Positions 27,320 through 36,365 of a stretch of DNA of 64,000 nucleotides are shown here, in pieces. Origin of the DNA: Marinilabiliaceae bacterium. GTDB taxonomy: Bacteria; Bacteroidota; Bacteroidia; Bacteroidales; Marinilabiliaceae. The notes beneath the pieces are model-generated. The model was not told the DNA's origin. It searched no databases and saw only the letters and a program-made list of their open reading frames with translations. Every line of letters starts with the position of its first letter. Position 1 is the stretch's first letter. The DNA is taken from NCBI GenBank assembly GCA_016933045.1, contig JAFGBR010000042.1, positions 46,855 through 110,854 on the forward strand, read 5' to 3'. Position numbers and translations under genes: made by a program.

Positions 27320-28609
27320 ATGAAAAATACTAAATTTAAATCTTTCAAAAGTTTTATTCTTGCAGTTATATTTTTTTTTAGTTTAGCATTTATTACCCAA
27401 GCAAAAGAACTGCAAAAAAACAACACTGATTCAGCATCAACTTTAACAATTCAGGGTGAAGTAGTTGATTATCAATCAGGAGAACCCCTTACCTTTGCTA
27501 CTTTAAACATTTTAGGTACTAATATTGCTACTGTTTGCAACTCCGAAGGAGCTTTTTTAATTAAAATTCCTAATAACCTAACAGATAAATCAGTTTCTGT
27601 TTCATTTATTGGCTATAATACCAAGGAAATTAAAGTATCGGAATTAAAACCCGATAAAAACAAAATTAAACTTGATGGTATAACGGTTTCACTGGCTGAA
27701 GTAAACGTTTTTCCTAAAGACCCTGATTATCTGATAAGGGCTGTTCTTGAAAAAAGGAATCAAAACTATATGGATATTCCGTTAATAATGACCTCTTTTT
27801 ATCGCGAAACAATAAAAATGGGGCGTACATACGTATCTTTATCCGAAGCCGTTGTTGATGTTTTTAAACAATCATATAGTGTTATTAAACCCGATTTTAT
27901 TAAATTACATAAGGCTCGAAAAAGTGCCGATTACTCCAAACTTGATACCTTAACATTTAAACTGATGGGAGGTCCATATAGCGCCCTCATGCTCGACATG
28001 ATGAAAGATCCATATATGGTATTATCGGATGACATATTTAAAAACCTCGATTTTTCGCTACACACAATTACTCGAATAAACGACCGATTGATTTATGTTA
28101 TTGATTTTAAGCAAATTGTTAGTGACAACATACCATTGTACAGTGGAAAACTCTACATTGACAGTGAAAGTATGGCTATAACAAGTGCATCGTATAGCCT
28201 AAATGTTAAAAACAGAACCGAGGCTTCAAATATGTTTATCAAAAAGAAACCAATAGGAGCATCTGTTTATCCAACCGAAGCTACATATCTGGTTCATTAC
28301 ACACAAAAAAATAACAAATGGGTTTATAGTTATTCAAGAGGACAAATTAACTTCAAGGTTAATTGGAAGAAAAAGTTATTCAACACTAATTATTTGGCTA
28401 CTATTGAAATGGCAACAACCAATTGGAAAGAAACTAATGAAAAGACAATAAAACCGGCTGAACGTTTAAAACCAAATGTTATTTTGCAAGATAAGGCAAC
28501 AGGTTTTGCTGATAACAATTTTTGGGGAGAATACAACGTTATTGAACCCGAAAAATCAATTGAAACTGCTATAAAAAAGATTAAACGTACCCTTGATAAT
28601 TTAAAATAA
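27320..28609 (+). CDS. Exported carboxypeptidase-like-domain protein
   Basis: 429 residues with an N-terminal signal peptide (FILAVIFFFSLAFITQAKE). Residues about 45-115 are a CarboxypepD_reg-like beta sandwich (IQGEVVDYQSGEPLTFATLNILGTNIATVCNSEGAF...SFIGYNTKEI), the plug-like module common in TonB-linked and surface proteins of Bacteroidota. The remainder, about 300 residues, resembles the extension found in proteins of the DUF5686 type, but I cannot assign it firmly. It is probably periplasmic or outer-membrane associated. The gene ends at a strong bidirectional terminator. Confidence 0.7.
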   Translation: MKNTKFKSFKSFILAVIFFFSLAFITQAKELQKNNTDSASTLTIQGEVVDYQSGEPLTFATLNILGTNIATVCNSEGAFLIKIPNNLTDKSVSVSFIGYNTKEIKVSELKPDKNKIKLDGITVSLAEVNVFPKDPDYLIRAVLEKRNQNYMDIPLIMTSFYRETIKMGRTYVSLSEAVVDVFKQSYSVIKPDFIKLHKARKSADYSKLDTLTFKLMGGPYSALMLDMMKDPYMVLSDDIFKNLDFSLHTITRINDRLIYVIDFKQIVSDNIPLYSGKLYIDSESMAITSASYSLNVKNRTEASNMFIKKKPIGASVYPTEATYLVHYTQKNNKWVYSYSRGQINFKVNWKKKLFNTNYLATIEMATTNWKETNEKTIKPAERLKPNVILQDKATGFADNNFWGEYNVIEPEKSIETAIKKIKRTLDNLK

Positions 28610-28620
28610 CATATATTACA

Positions 28621-28661
28621 AATAACTATTCAATTCTTTATTAATGAATTGAATAGTTATT
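28621..28661. terminator. Bidirectional terminator, perfect 16-bp stem
   Basis: AATAACTATTCAATTC (28621-28636) pairs perfectly with GAATTGAATAGTTATT (28646-28661). It lies between converging genes, the surface protein and crtI, with A/T runs on the flanks, so it can end transcription from both sides. Confidence 0.75.
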
Positions 28662-28686
28662 AAAAAATATAATAAAACCTTATAAC

Positions 28687-30159
28687 TTATACATATTTCA
28701 TAATTCTCTCACTAGCTAATTTTGAACTAATAACGGCCATTGGCAATCCAGCTCCCGGTATTGTAGAAGCTCCAACATAAAAGGTATTTATAAATTTCTC
28801 ATCAAAATTTTTAGGACGAAATGCCCCTATCTGCAACATATTGTGCGACAATCCTAAACCGGCTCCTTTATAAAGGTTAAACTGATTTTGCCAATCTTCG
28901 GGTGTATAAACCGTTTGAAATACAATATTTTTAGATATATCTTGTTTAATACGTTCTGAAAAATCGGCAATTATGCTTGTTATTATATCATTCTTATCTG
29001 TCCAATCGTGTTTATACAAAAGATTTGGAACAGGACAAACAAAAAACAATGCTTCACATCCATCGGGTGCACAATCATTATTGTGTTTCGATACTACATT
29101 AACATAGTAATAAGGTTTTTCTAACGTTCCAGGAGTTTTCATTACATCTCTTGAGTATTCCTCATAATTATTGCCTAAAAAATAATTATGATGCTCGACT
29201 TGTGGAAGTTTTACATTAACACCTATATAAAATGTTAAATACCCCATTGTCCAACTCATTTTATTTAATTTATAAGGTGCAAATTGTTTTCGTTTAAAAA
29301 CACTACCTCTAAAAGAAGCAGCATCAGCATTAACAACAAAAACATCGGCTTCCCAGTAACCTCCATTCTTATCAACAAATGATGTTAACTTATTTTTACT
29401 GTATTTAAAATCGGTAATTTCTGTTTCGTAATTAAACGACACATCCAATTTTGATAACTCATCAACTAAACTATCAACAATAGCATACATTCCTCCTTTT
29501 ACATTGTAATACCCGGCATGAACAAACTCAATATACGACAATAATGTATAAATAGCATTTGTATCAAATGGCGTTCTGCCTAAAAAAAAGGCAATTAACG
29601 ACACTATTTGCCTGGCTTCTTTCGAATCGAAAAATGAGTTTACTTGTTGCCAAAAACTTTTCAACAAAACAGGTAAATGTTTAGGATTAACCTGTAACAA
29701 CGACCAAAGATAAGTTGGTATTGAATTGAAATTTTGTTTAATAGCAACATCAACCGTATCGTTATATAGTTCACTACATTTTTTTATATAGGCCGAAAAT
29801 TTCTCTTTAAAATTTGGTTCTATACCATTAAATTGTTCACTTAATTTATCAATGTCTTTATACAGAAAAAACATCTTATCACTCCCACTAAAATTAACAG
29901 TATAAAGTGGATCGAGTTCAATAAATTCGAAAGGTATTTTTATACCACAATCATTAGCAAGTTCCTCAAATTCGTATGGCATACTAAAAAAGCTGGGGCC
30001 AACATCGAAAGTAAAACCATCTTTTTTTATCTGGTTTAACCGTCCCCCGGGTTGTTTATTTTTTTCAACAAAAATTACCTTAAAGCCTTTTGATGCCAAT
30101 CGCAATCCGGTTGATAAACCACCTAAACCTGTTCCAACAATTAATACACGCTTACTCAT
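28687..30159 (-). CDS. crtI: Phytoene desaturase-type carotenoid oxidoreductase
   Basis: A 490-residue FAD enzyme of the CrtI family. The N-terminal dinucleotide-binding motif is VLIVGTGLGGLSTGLRLASKG, followed by EKNKQPGGRLNQIKKDGFTFDVGPSFF. The C-terminal signature GAGLPMAVISSKLASERI is the usual CrtI ending. It introduces double bonds into phytoene. With only one desaturase visible, the degree of desaturation, and whether it might be a CrtD-like 3,4-desaturase, cannot be fixed; proximity to crtB favours CrtI. Its start overlaps the stop of the TPR gene by a few bases, indicating coupled translation. Confidence 0.88.
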   Translation of the reverse strand: MSKRVLIVGTGLGGLSTGLRLASKGFKVIFVEKNKQPGGRLNQIKKDGFTFDVGPSFFSMPYEFEELANDCGIKIPFEFIELDPLYTVNFSGSDKMFFLYKDIDKLSEQFNGIEPNFKEKFSAYIKKCSELYNDTVDVAIKQNFNSIPTYLWSLLQVNPKHLPVLLKSFWQQVNSFFDSKEARQIVSLIAFFLGRTPFDTNAIYTLLSYIEFVHAGYYNVKGGMYAIVDSLVDELSKLDVSFNYETEITDFKYSKNKLTSFVDKNGGYWEADVFVVNADAASFRGSVFKRKQFAPYKLNKMSWTMGYLTFYIGVNVKLPQVEHHNYFLGNNYEEYSRDVMKTPGTLEKPYYYVNVVSKHNNDCAPDGCEALFFVCPVPNLLYKHDWTDKNDIITSIIADFSERIKQDISKNIVFQTVYTPEDWQNQFNLYKGAGLGLSHNMLQIGAFRPKNFDEKFINTFYVGASTIPGAGLPMAVISSKLASERIMKYV

Positions 30160-30886
30160 TTTTTAACTGCTTTAATACATGTGGATGAAGCTCGTCTTTA
30201 ACCCACTTAAAATCAGGCTCAAACGATAATACTTTTTTACAATAGTAATTAGCTTTTTTATATTGTTCCAAATCTATATAGGCATTTATAATAGTTACTA
30301 TTAAATTAATATAATTCCAATTATATTTATTATCCGATTGGGAATCCATTATTTGTAAAGCTTTAAGATAATATTTTATAGCTTCAGTTTTTGATCCACC
30401 AAACATACTTGGAGTATAAAACGCAACATTTCCTAATTGAATATATCCCAGTGGATTAATGGGGTCTATCTGAACCGACTCTTTGGCAAACTTAACACTT
30501 TCAGCACCAATAAATGGTGCTTTATATGGCGATATTCCTATTTGAAAACCAACATAAGCCGATTTATAAGCATAAATTATTGATAAGTAATACTTTTTTT
30601 GTTCTAATTGACTAATTATCTCTTCTGATTTTTCAATATATTTTTCAGCTTCTGATTTTTCATTATTACCAATACACCATCCAATATACCCGTAGTAATA
30701 ATTAATAAGCTCAAGGTTTTCTCTATCAGTTTTTTTCGAAATATCATCCATTGAATCAAGCGTAAATCGCCATTTTTTCATATCCCCTATTAAATATGCA
30801 CTATAAATAGCTTTATTATTTTGCCCGTAACAAAACAAAACATGATTAAAAAAAAGAACTAAGAGTATATATTTCGTTCTTTCCAT
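30152..30886 (-). CDS. Exported TPR protein in the carotenoid operon
   Basis: 244 residues with a signal peptide (YILLVLFFNHVLFCYGQ) and helical tetratricopeptide-like repeats (GYIQLGNVAFYTPSMFGGSKTEAIKYYLKALQI, ANYYCKKVLSFEPDFKWV). The start overlaps the end of the glycosyltransferase gene by 28 bases and the stop overlaps crtI, so it belongs to the carotenoid transcript. It has no known enzymatic motif. A scaffold or lipid-carrier role for pigment assembly in the envelope is inference from position. Confidence 0.7.
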   Translation of the reverse strand: MERTKYILLVLFFNHVLFCYGQNNKAIYSAYLIGDMKKWRFTLDSMDDISKKTDRENLELINYYYGYIGWCIGNNEKSEAEKYIEKSEEIISQLEQKKYYLSIIYAYKSAYVGFQIGISPYKAPFIGAESVKFAKESVQIDPINPLGYIQLGNVAFYTPSMFGGSKTEAIKYYLKALQIMDSQSDNKYNWNYINLIVTIINAYIDLEQYKKANYYCKKVLSFEPDFKWVKDELHPHVLKQLKNE

Positions 30887-31956
30887 GTGTGTTTTTTTTG
30901 CATTTTAGAATAAATGGCATTTACCATAACCATAAATAGGAATAGAAGATGAAATGGAAACATCAAAATTGTATGAACAATATTTTGTTTTGAAGTTAAA
31001 GCATAAAAAAACTGTATTAAAATTATTGCAGCAATATATAACGGCAAATAATCACGTAATGTAAGCAAAACAGGCACAAAACCTAATGATGTAATACACA
31101 AAAAAAACATTGCCAAAATCGGATTATTACCAAAAAACATAAATACATTTTTTGAAAAACCATTTAATGCTTCTCCAAATGTATGGTACATTCGGCATTG
31201 TATTCTATTATCACCTGTAATGCAACCAATTTTAAGGTTTTGTTTTTTTAAAAAATGTGCAATTGAAATATCTTCTACAATAGACATTTTAAATAATAAA
31301 TGTGGCTGTAACCTCTTATAAACAACTGCATCGAAAAGCATAAACTGACCATTAGCTGCTGAATGTGATTGAAATGGAGATATACGTACAAAAATTAATG
31401 GAAGAAGCGTTAACAGTATATAATTCATTATTGGAACTGTAAATTTTTCGTAAACCGACATTTGAATTTGAATCGGAAAAACAGATAATAAGGCCAGTTT
31501 ATATCTATTTTGATATGCTACAGCATCTGTTATCACTTGACCATAAATTCGCACATCGGCATCGAGAAATAAATATTTGTTTCCACTTGCTTGTTGTGCC
31601 AATTGATGGCATGCGAAATTTTTCCCTTGCCAACCAAAAGGCAAAGCCTGACCATTTATCAATATTATTCTTGAATCATTTTCTGATTTTTCTTTTACTA
31701 TTGCGGCTGTTCGATCAGTTGATTGATCGTTATAAACTAATATTTCTATATTATTATTATCAATATTTCGCAAATCGGATAACAAACTCCCAATATTTTT
31801 CTCTTCATTACGGGCAGGTATTAAAATTGAAATTTTTTCTCCTTCGTTTATTGTTGTAACGCCTACAATACTGTGTTCAAAAATATAATTAAGCAACACA
31901 TTAAGTAGCTGTATTCCAACAAATAAAAACGATATATATGCAATATACAGCATCAT
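30859..31956 (-). CDS. Membrane glycosyltransferase family 2, carotenoid-type
   Basis: 365 residues. An N-terminal membrane segment is followed by a GT-A domain with ISILIPARNEEKNIGSLLSDL, a DQS diphosphate-binding region, the metal-binding DADV motif in YLFLDADVRI, and a C-terminal group of membrane helices. The architecture matches CrtQ/CruC-like transferases that attach a sugar to carotenoids. The genes around it support that use. The sugar donor is not readable. The start overlaps the acyltransferase stop, so the two are coupled. Confidence 0.78.
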   Translation of the reverse strand: MMLYIAYISFLFVGIQLLNVLLNYIFEHSIVGVTTINEGEKISILIPARNEEKNIGSLLSDLRNIDNNNIEILVYNDQSTDRTAAIVKEKSENDSRIILINGQALPFGWQGKNFACHQLAQQASGNKYLFLDADVRIYGQVITDAVAYQNRYKLALLSVFPIQIQMSVYEKFTVPIMNYILLTLLPLIFVRISPFQSHSAANGQFMLFDAVVYKRLQPHLLFKMSIVEDISIAHFLKKQNLKIGCITGDNRIQCRMYHTFGEALNGFSKNVFMFFGNNPILAMFFLCITSLGFVPVLLTLRDYLPLYIAAIILIQFFYALTSKQNIVHTILMFPFHLLFLFMVMVNAIYSKMQKKHTWKERNIYS

Positions 31957-32573
31957 GATGTTTTATTTTCCTGATATGTTAAAGCATTCGAATAAAATTT
32001 ACAATATTCATCATTAACCGATACATTAGTGAAATCGCTAGCTAAATGTGACTTTAAATAAATGTAAAGATTTGGTTTTGAATCTGAAAAATAATCGATA
32101 AGATTTGCAACAAAAAGAACCTGCGTTTCTGATTCAATATTTCTTACAATACGTTCTATCCCTTTTTCAAAATTAATATTCGGGTTGTAAATCGAATATA
32201 TCTTACCCTGTGGAAACATAACAACCATATTTTGTTTATGGCTTAGTAACCCTATGGTATAATTAATACTATACACAACGTTTCGACTTTTCTTTTTTAT
32301 CGAATACCCACCCGAATATTGAAAATACCAATGTTTTTTTAACTGCTCATAAAGCATCATAAAATGAAACCTACGCCTGATTAATTTTAAATTTAACACC
32401 ATTATCCAAAACCCATCCCACCAGCTAATGTGGTTTGCAACAACCAAAACTGCATTACCATTATCATTAAACTCACCTTCAATATTTATCGAATTAAAAT
32501 TTAGTTTTACCAATAAACGACTTATCCATTGGAATAGTGGGTAAATGAATATATGATGCATGGCTTTAATCAT
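31953..32573 (-). CDS. PlsC-type acyltransferase in the carotenoid operon
   Basis: About 206 residues from the ATG at 32573 (MIKAMHHIFIYPLFQW); an earlier in-frame ATG would overlap the upstream gene. The H-x4-D catalytic motif is NHISWWDGFW, and the second block is FPQGKIYS with E in FEKGIERI. This is the 1-acylglycerol-3-phosphate acyltransferase fold. Next to a glycosyltransferase in a carotenoid cluster it more likely acylates the carotenoid sugar than a phospholipid, as in staphyloxanthin-type pathways; that is inference. Confidence 0.78.
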   Translation of the reverse strand: MIKAMHHIFIYPLFQWISRLLVKLNFNSINIEGEFNDNGNAVLVVANHISWWDGFWIMVLNLKLIRRRFHFMMLYEQLKKHWYFQYSGGYSIKKKSRNVVYSINYTIGLLSHKQNMVVMFPQGKIYSIYNPNINFEKGIERIVRNIESETQVLFVANLIDYFSDSKPNLYIYLKSHLASDFTNVSVNDEYCKFYSNALTYQENKTS

Positions 32574-32575
32574 GC

Positions 32576-33226
32576 TTAATTTAGAAAAAAAGTTAAAAAC
32601 ACAAAAAACACAAATTGACAAACAAATAGAAGAGTAGAAACCGGATTTTTAGTGTCAATTTTATACACTTTAAATAACATAACAAAGCCTAAGCCCATTA
32701 TATACCATGCTAAGTAATTTTTTAATGGTATTAACGATTCATACCAACTCCACATATCCATTTGGGGAGCAACCTGCTCTAAAACAAAATCATACAATAG
32801 CATTAACAACGGTGCAATTATTATTACAATACTTTTTTTAAATTTTAAATATTCTGCTACCGACGTTGATGTATATACTAAAAACAACCAATTTATTCCT
32901 ATAATAACAGGTGTATCAAATAATTTAAAACCCAATGAATCACCATAACTATAAGAACCAAAAATTAATCCGGTTTTTACACCCAATACCTCAATTATAA
33001 AACCAACAACTAAAACAAAAATAAAAACAAAAATATCCTTTATGCCAAAATCTTTATGATAAATTGCAAGTAGGTATATATTTAAAATAAGAGCCAAAGG
33101 TGTTATTATTTTAAATATTTCTCTTGAATAAGGAATTATAAATCCCAAAACACCTACTATATAAAAAATAACAATAAATCTTCTTACATTTTTAACTGGC
33201 AGTATATTTCTGGGATAAATATTCAT
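32576..33226 (-). CDS. cruF: CruF-like carotenoid hydratase, multi-pass membrane
   Basis: 216 residues, almost all membrane helices (six or seven). The segment GFIIEVLGVKTGLIFGSYSYGDSLGFKLFDTPVIIGINW is the family signature (E-x-x-G-x-x-x-G-x-x-F-G-x-Y-x-Y), and LLYDFVLEQVAPQMDMWSW has the conserved acidic residues. The family adds water at the 1',2' double bond of acyclic carotene ends, creating the hydroxyl that a glycosyltransferase can use. It lies between crtB and the acyltransferase. The exact product is unconfirmed. Confidence 0.78.
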   Translation of the reverse strand: MNIYPRNILPVKNVRRFIVIFYIVGVLGFIIPYSREIFKIITPLALILNIYLLAIYHKDFGIKDIFVFIFVLVVGFIIEVLGVKTGLIFGSYSYGDSLGFKLFDTPVIIGINWLFLVYTSTSVAEYLKFKKSIVIIIAPLLMLLYDFVLEQVAPQMDMWSWYESLIPLKNYLAWYIMGLGFVMLFKVYKIDTKNPVSTLLFVCQFVFFVFLTFFLN

Positions 33227-33294
33227 TTATAAAGCATTTTATTAAAATTATATCTCTCTTTTTATAACTTTTACTTATTAAAAAAAGTTTTTTT

Positions 33295-34137
33295 TTAAAT
33301 AATTCGAATTTTATATTTAATCATTACACTAATAATGATCATATATTTTCGAAGGTTTGAAATACGTATTCGTTTTGATATAACAGTATCTGGCGAAGCT
33401 TGTTTAATTTTTCGAAACAGACCCTTGTAATAATAAAATGCAAGTGCAACGGCCAGCTTTGATCTGCCGGGTAAGCATCTTACCCCAATCCATGCATGGT
33501 TAAAATCATCTTCAATTGACTGTTCAATAATCCTTTTTGTGTCGGAATCGAACTTACCATTTGTTATTTCGGGGAAATAACTTCGTCCTAACTTATTTAA
33601 ATCATTTTTTAAATCTCTTAAAAAATTAACTTTTTGAAAAGCTGAACCAAGTTTTTGTGCAGGAATTTTTAATTGTTCATATAATGCAGGCTGTTCATTA
33701 CAAAAAACTTTTAAACACATAAGCCCAACTACATCTGCCGATCCATAAATATACCTATCCAAATCACCTATTGTTGTATATTCTGTTTTTACTAAATCGT
33801 ATTTCATACTCTCCATAAATGCTGTAATATGTTTAATATCGATTTGATAAATTTTTACTGTGTGAGCAAATGCAGCTATAATACAATTATGGCTAATGCC
33901 ATTTTTTAAGGCTTCAATTAGGTCATTATTTAATTTTTCGAGCAAAAAAGGTTGGTCATAACCGTTAAAACTGTCTACAATTTCATCGGCCAACCGAACA
34001 AATCCATAAATTGCATAAATAGCTAATCTTATTTTTTTTTCGAATAATGAGGTTGCAATAGAAAAGGAGGTACTGTAATTTTTTGTAACAAGCTTAGCAA
34101 CCTGGTAACTATTATCTAAGTAAAAATCCACTCCCAT
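33295..34137 (-). CDS. crtB: Phytoene synthase
   Basis: 280 residues of the squalene/phytoene synthase family. The first aspartate-rich motif is DEIVD (residues 51-55) in YAIYGFVRLADEIVDSF. The second is in VNFLRDLKNDLNKLGRSYFP, with the characteristic LRDLxxD. It condenses two geranylgeranyl diphosphates into phytoene, the first committed step. It is the first gene of the six-gene carotenoid operon on this strand. A long perfect palindrome lies just upstream and may be regulatory. Confidence 0.92.
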   Translation of the reverse strand: MGVDFYLDNSYQVAKLVTKNYSTSFSIATSLFEKKIRLAIYAIYGFVRLADEIVDSFNGYDQPFLLEKLNNDLIEALKNGISHNCIIAAFAHTVKIYQIDIKHITAFMESMKYDLVKTEYTTIGDLDRYIYGSADVVGLMCLKVFCNEQPALYEQLKIPAQKLGSAFQKVNFLRDLKNDLNKLGRSYFPEITNGKFDSDTKRIIEQSIEDDFNHAWIGVRCLPGRSKLAVALAFYYYKGLFRKIKQASPDTVISKRIRISNLRKYMIIISVMIKYKIRII

Positions 34138-34188
34138 ACATCAAAATATTTAAAATCACACAGAATTATTCCTGCATTTTTTTGCTTT

Positions 34189-34237
34189 TATATAAACATA
34201 GTTAATAGTTTTGAAAACTATTAACTATGTTTATATA
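34189..34237. promoter_or_regulatory. 49-base perfect palindrome upstream of crtB
   Basis: Bases 34189-34212 (TATATAAACATAGTTAATAG and TTTT) are the exact reverse complement of 34214-34237, around a single central G. It lies about 50 bases before the crtB start and beyond the terminator of the preceding gene. It could be an operator for a dimeric regulator, a cruciform site or a second terminator; the T-rich continuation on one side is weak. Confidence 0.6.
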
Positions 34238-34291
34238 ATTATTTTTAAAATAATATAAACGAGGTTATTTTTCAATAATGAATAACAATAA

Positions 34292-34322
34292 AAAAAAGAG
34301 CTGAAAACCAGCCCTTTTTTTT
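34292..34322 (-). terminator. Intrinsic terminator after the DUF2490 gene
   Basis: AAAAAAGAGCTG (34292-34303) pairs with CAGCCCTTTTTT (34309-34320), allowing one G-U pair, giving A and T runs on both sides. It touches the stop codon of the gene on the minus strand. Confidence 0.7.
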
Positions 34323-34992
34323 ATTTAAAATCGAAATTAATATCTATTGCTATTGTGTGTGCCAAAGCCGGATCAGGTTCCATAATACCTTTTTGAAATA
34401 CATACGACAATGAAACTGAATACTGTTTATTAATTTTGTATTCCGATCCGGCTTTTATCCTGATTTTTTGTTTTCCAATATCAACGGGGGGAAACATGGT
34501 TCGAAAATATTCAAAAGATACAAACGGTTTAAAATCAATTTTCTTTTTATCAAACTTAGCTTGTATTTTATGTCGCCAAACCTTTTCGGGAATTAACCCA
34601 TTTTTAGATGAATACATATTTTTATATTCATACTGATATTGTGTACGATAATAAATATCAAATGGCTTTATTCGGTAACTAAATTTACCCATAACGCCAA
34701 ACCGATGTATCCTGTCTTCTAAAATACCATGATCAGTTTCCATTTGATAACGATACAATGCACCAACACGAAACCAGTCAGATGCTTTATATGACACATC
34801 AGCATCAATCAACCAACTATCGAGCTCGGCATGGTTCTCCATAAATCGCAATTGAGGTGATACAGAACAATCTATCAAATCAAAAAACTCATAATCAACA
34901 GTGACTGAATACCATCCTCTAAAATCGTGCTCTTGGGCATTTGCTGATTGAAAAAATATGGTTATAATTACCATAACACACCAAAATTTCAT
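34321..34992 (-). CDS. DUF2490 outer-membrane protein
   Basis: About 223 residues from the ATG that starts a good signal peptide (MKFWCVMVIITIFFQSANAQ). An in-frame ATG 45 bases earlier would add 15 polar residues and is less likely. The mature part has alternating beta strands with aromatic ends (GALYRYQMETDHGILEDRIHRFGVMGKFSYRI), typical of the DUF2490 beta-barrel family; the C-terminus is aromatic-rich and ends FDFK. The role is unknown. It forms a pair with the upstream lipoprotein gene. Confidence 0.75.
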   Translation of the reverse strand: MKFWCVMVIITIFFQSANAQEHDFRGWYSVTVDYEFFDLIDCSVSPQLRFMENHAELDSWLIDADVSYKASDWFRVGALYRYQMETDHGILEDRIHRFGVMGKFSYRIKPFDIYYRTQYQYEYKNMYSSKNGLIPEKVWRHKIQAKFDKKKIDFKPFVSFEYFRTMFPPVDIGKQKIRIKAGSEYKINKQYSVSLSYVFQKGIMEPDPALAHTIAIDINFDFK

Positions 34993-35059
34993 CTCAACAA
35001 TAACTTTATTATTGAATTTGATCATCCTTTTTATCATTAATTATTTTACAAAGGATCTA

Positions 35060-36142
35060 TCAATTTTTAATTCTTATTGTATCAGCTAAAGCAACCTGTC
35101 CATTCATTGATATTTCTAATGTATCAGTAATAATCATCATTTTATTTGAAATATTATAATCAACTTTAGGATCTTTCGAATATGCATAAATAAGATACGT
35201 TCCAACTGATAAACCTGAAAAATTATAACGTCCATCAAAATCGGTATCGATTCTATTTAAGTAAAAATCATCACCAAGTCTCATAATATAAACATTTTCT
35301 TCTTCGGCCGGATATTCATCTCGTTTTAATGTAAATGTACCATTCCACTCCTCCATTATAATAACTCCTTTGATTACAGAAGTACCTTCATTTCCATCGT
35401 TTTCTTTCACATGCATATCAGCCATAATAAACATAAAAGGATCATTATCACTTTCAGTAGTCTGATTTTCAACAACTGAAACATGTTGTTCTACAGCCAT
35501 TGTCTCACCATTTATCATGTCGGGGTCTTTTCCAAATGCAAAAACGATATATTCTCCGGCTATCAGATTACCAAATTTATAAGTACCATTTGCATCAGTT
35601 CTTATCCTATCGAAATAAAAATCTTCACCTTCACGCTGTATGTAAACATCAAGTTCATGTGCAGGAGCAGTATATATTAATGAGTCGTAATCGTCAGAAT
35701 ACTGGTCAATAATAACTTTTCCGGTTATTGAGTAAATACCATTATCGCCATTATCATTTACAATAACAAATTCAGGTACTTTAACTGTTTGGTTTTTACC
35801 TGTAACTTCAACCGTTTTCGATACAATTATTTGATTAGACGGATCAAGAGTGTCTTTCGAATAAACAAAAATTGTATATCGACCCTCTCTTAAATATTCA
35901 AACTTAAAGGAACCATCCATGTGAGTTTCAACCTTATCGCCATAAAAATCATCATTACCATATACAATATACACATCTTCGGCATAAGCCGGATGTTCGC
36001 CCCGTTTAGCAATAAAATTCTCATCCCACTCATGCACCATTACCGACCCTGTTATTGTCGCATTTCCTCCCTCACCAGCTCCTTTTTCACACGAAAGGAA
36101 CACTACCGAAAGGCAGGCTATTAAAAAAAATCGTGACATCAT
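35060..36142 (-). CDS. Lipoprotein with three repeated beta-sandwich domains
   Basis: 360 residues. The signal peptide ends in a lipobox (VFLSC, Cys18). The mature protein consists of three similar ~105-residue units, each opening with an I-T-G/I-K-G strand, an acidic middle (EDVYIVYGNDDFYGDKVETHMDGSFKF / LDVYIQREGEDFYFDRIRTDANGTYKF / ENVYIMRLGDDFYLNRIDTDFDGRYNF) and an ending Y-x-F/Y-x-K-D. They resemble carnitine- or carboxypeptidase-regulatory-type (SdrB-like) folds. It is probably a surface lipoprotein. The next gene is a DUF2490 protein. Confidence 0.72.
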   Translation of the reverse strand: MMSRFFLIACLSVVFLSCEKGAGEGGNATITGSVMVHEWDENFIAKRGEHPAYAEDVYIVYGNDDFYGDKVETHMDGSFKFEYLREGRYTIFVYSKDTLDPSNQIIVSKTVEVTGKNQTVKVPEFVIVNDNGDNGIYSITGKVIIDQYSDDYDSLIYTAPAHELDVYIQREGEDFYFDRIRTDANGTYKFGNLIAGEYIVFAFGKDPDMINGETMAVEQHVSVVENQTTESDNDPFMFIMADMHVKENDGNEGTSVIKGVIIMEEWNGTFTLKRDEYPAEEENVYIMRLGDDFYLNRIDTDFDGRYNFSGLSVGTYLIYAYSKDPKVDYNISNKMMIITDTLEISMNGQVALADTIRIKN

Positions 36143-36365
36143 AAACCTTATTAATTAAGCTGTTTTTTTTTAAAAAAATACCTTCTATTTAGCATTATTT
36201 GTTATTTATAAAGCAATCCATTGATTATTTATGTTCATAAAAAACATATGGATTATGGCATAAAAAACAAAACGAAAATATATTATAATTTAACATTAAC
36301 CAAACAAATACTTAACACTTAACGTTATTATTATTTTTATCGTATTTAATTGTAAATATAATAAT

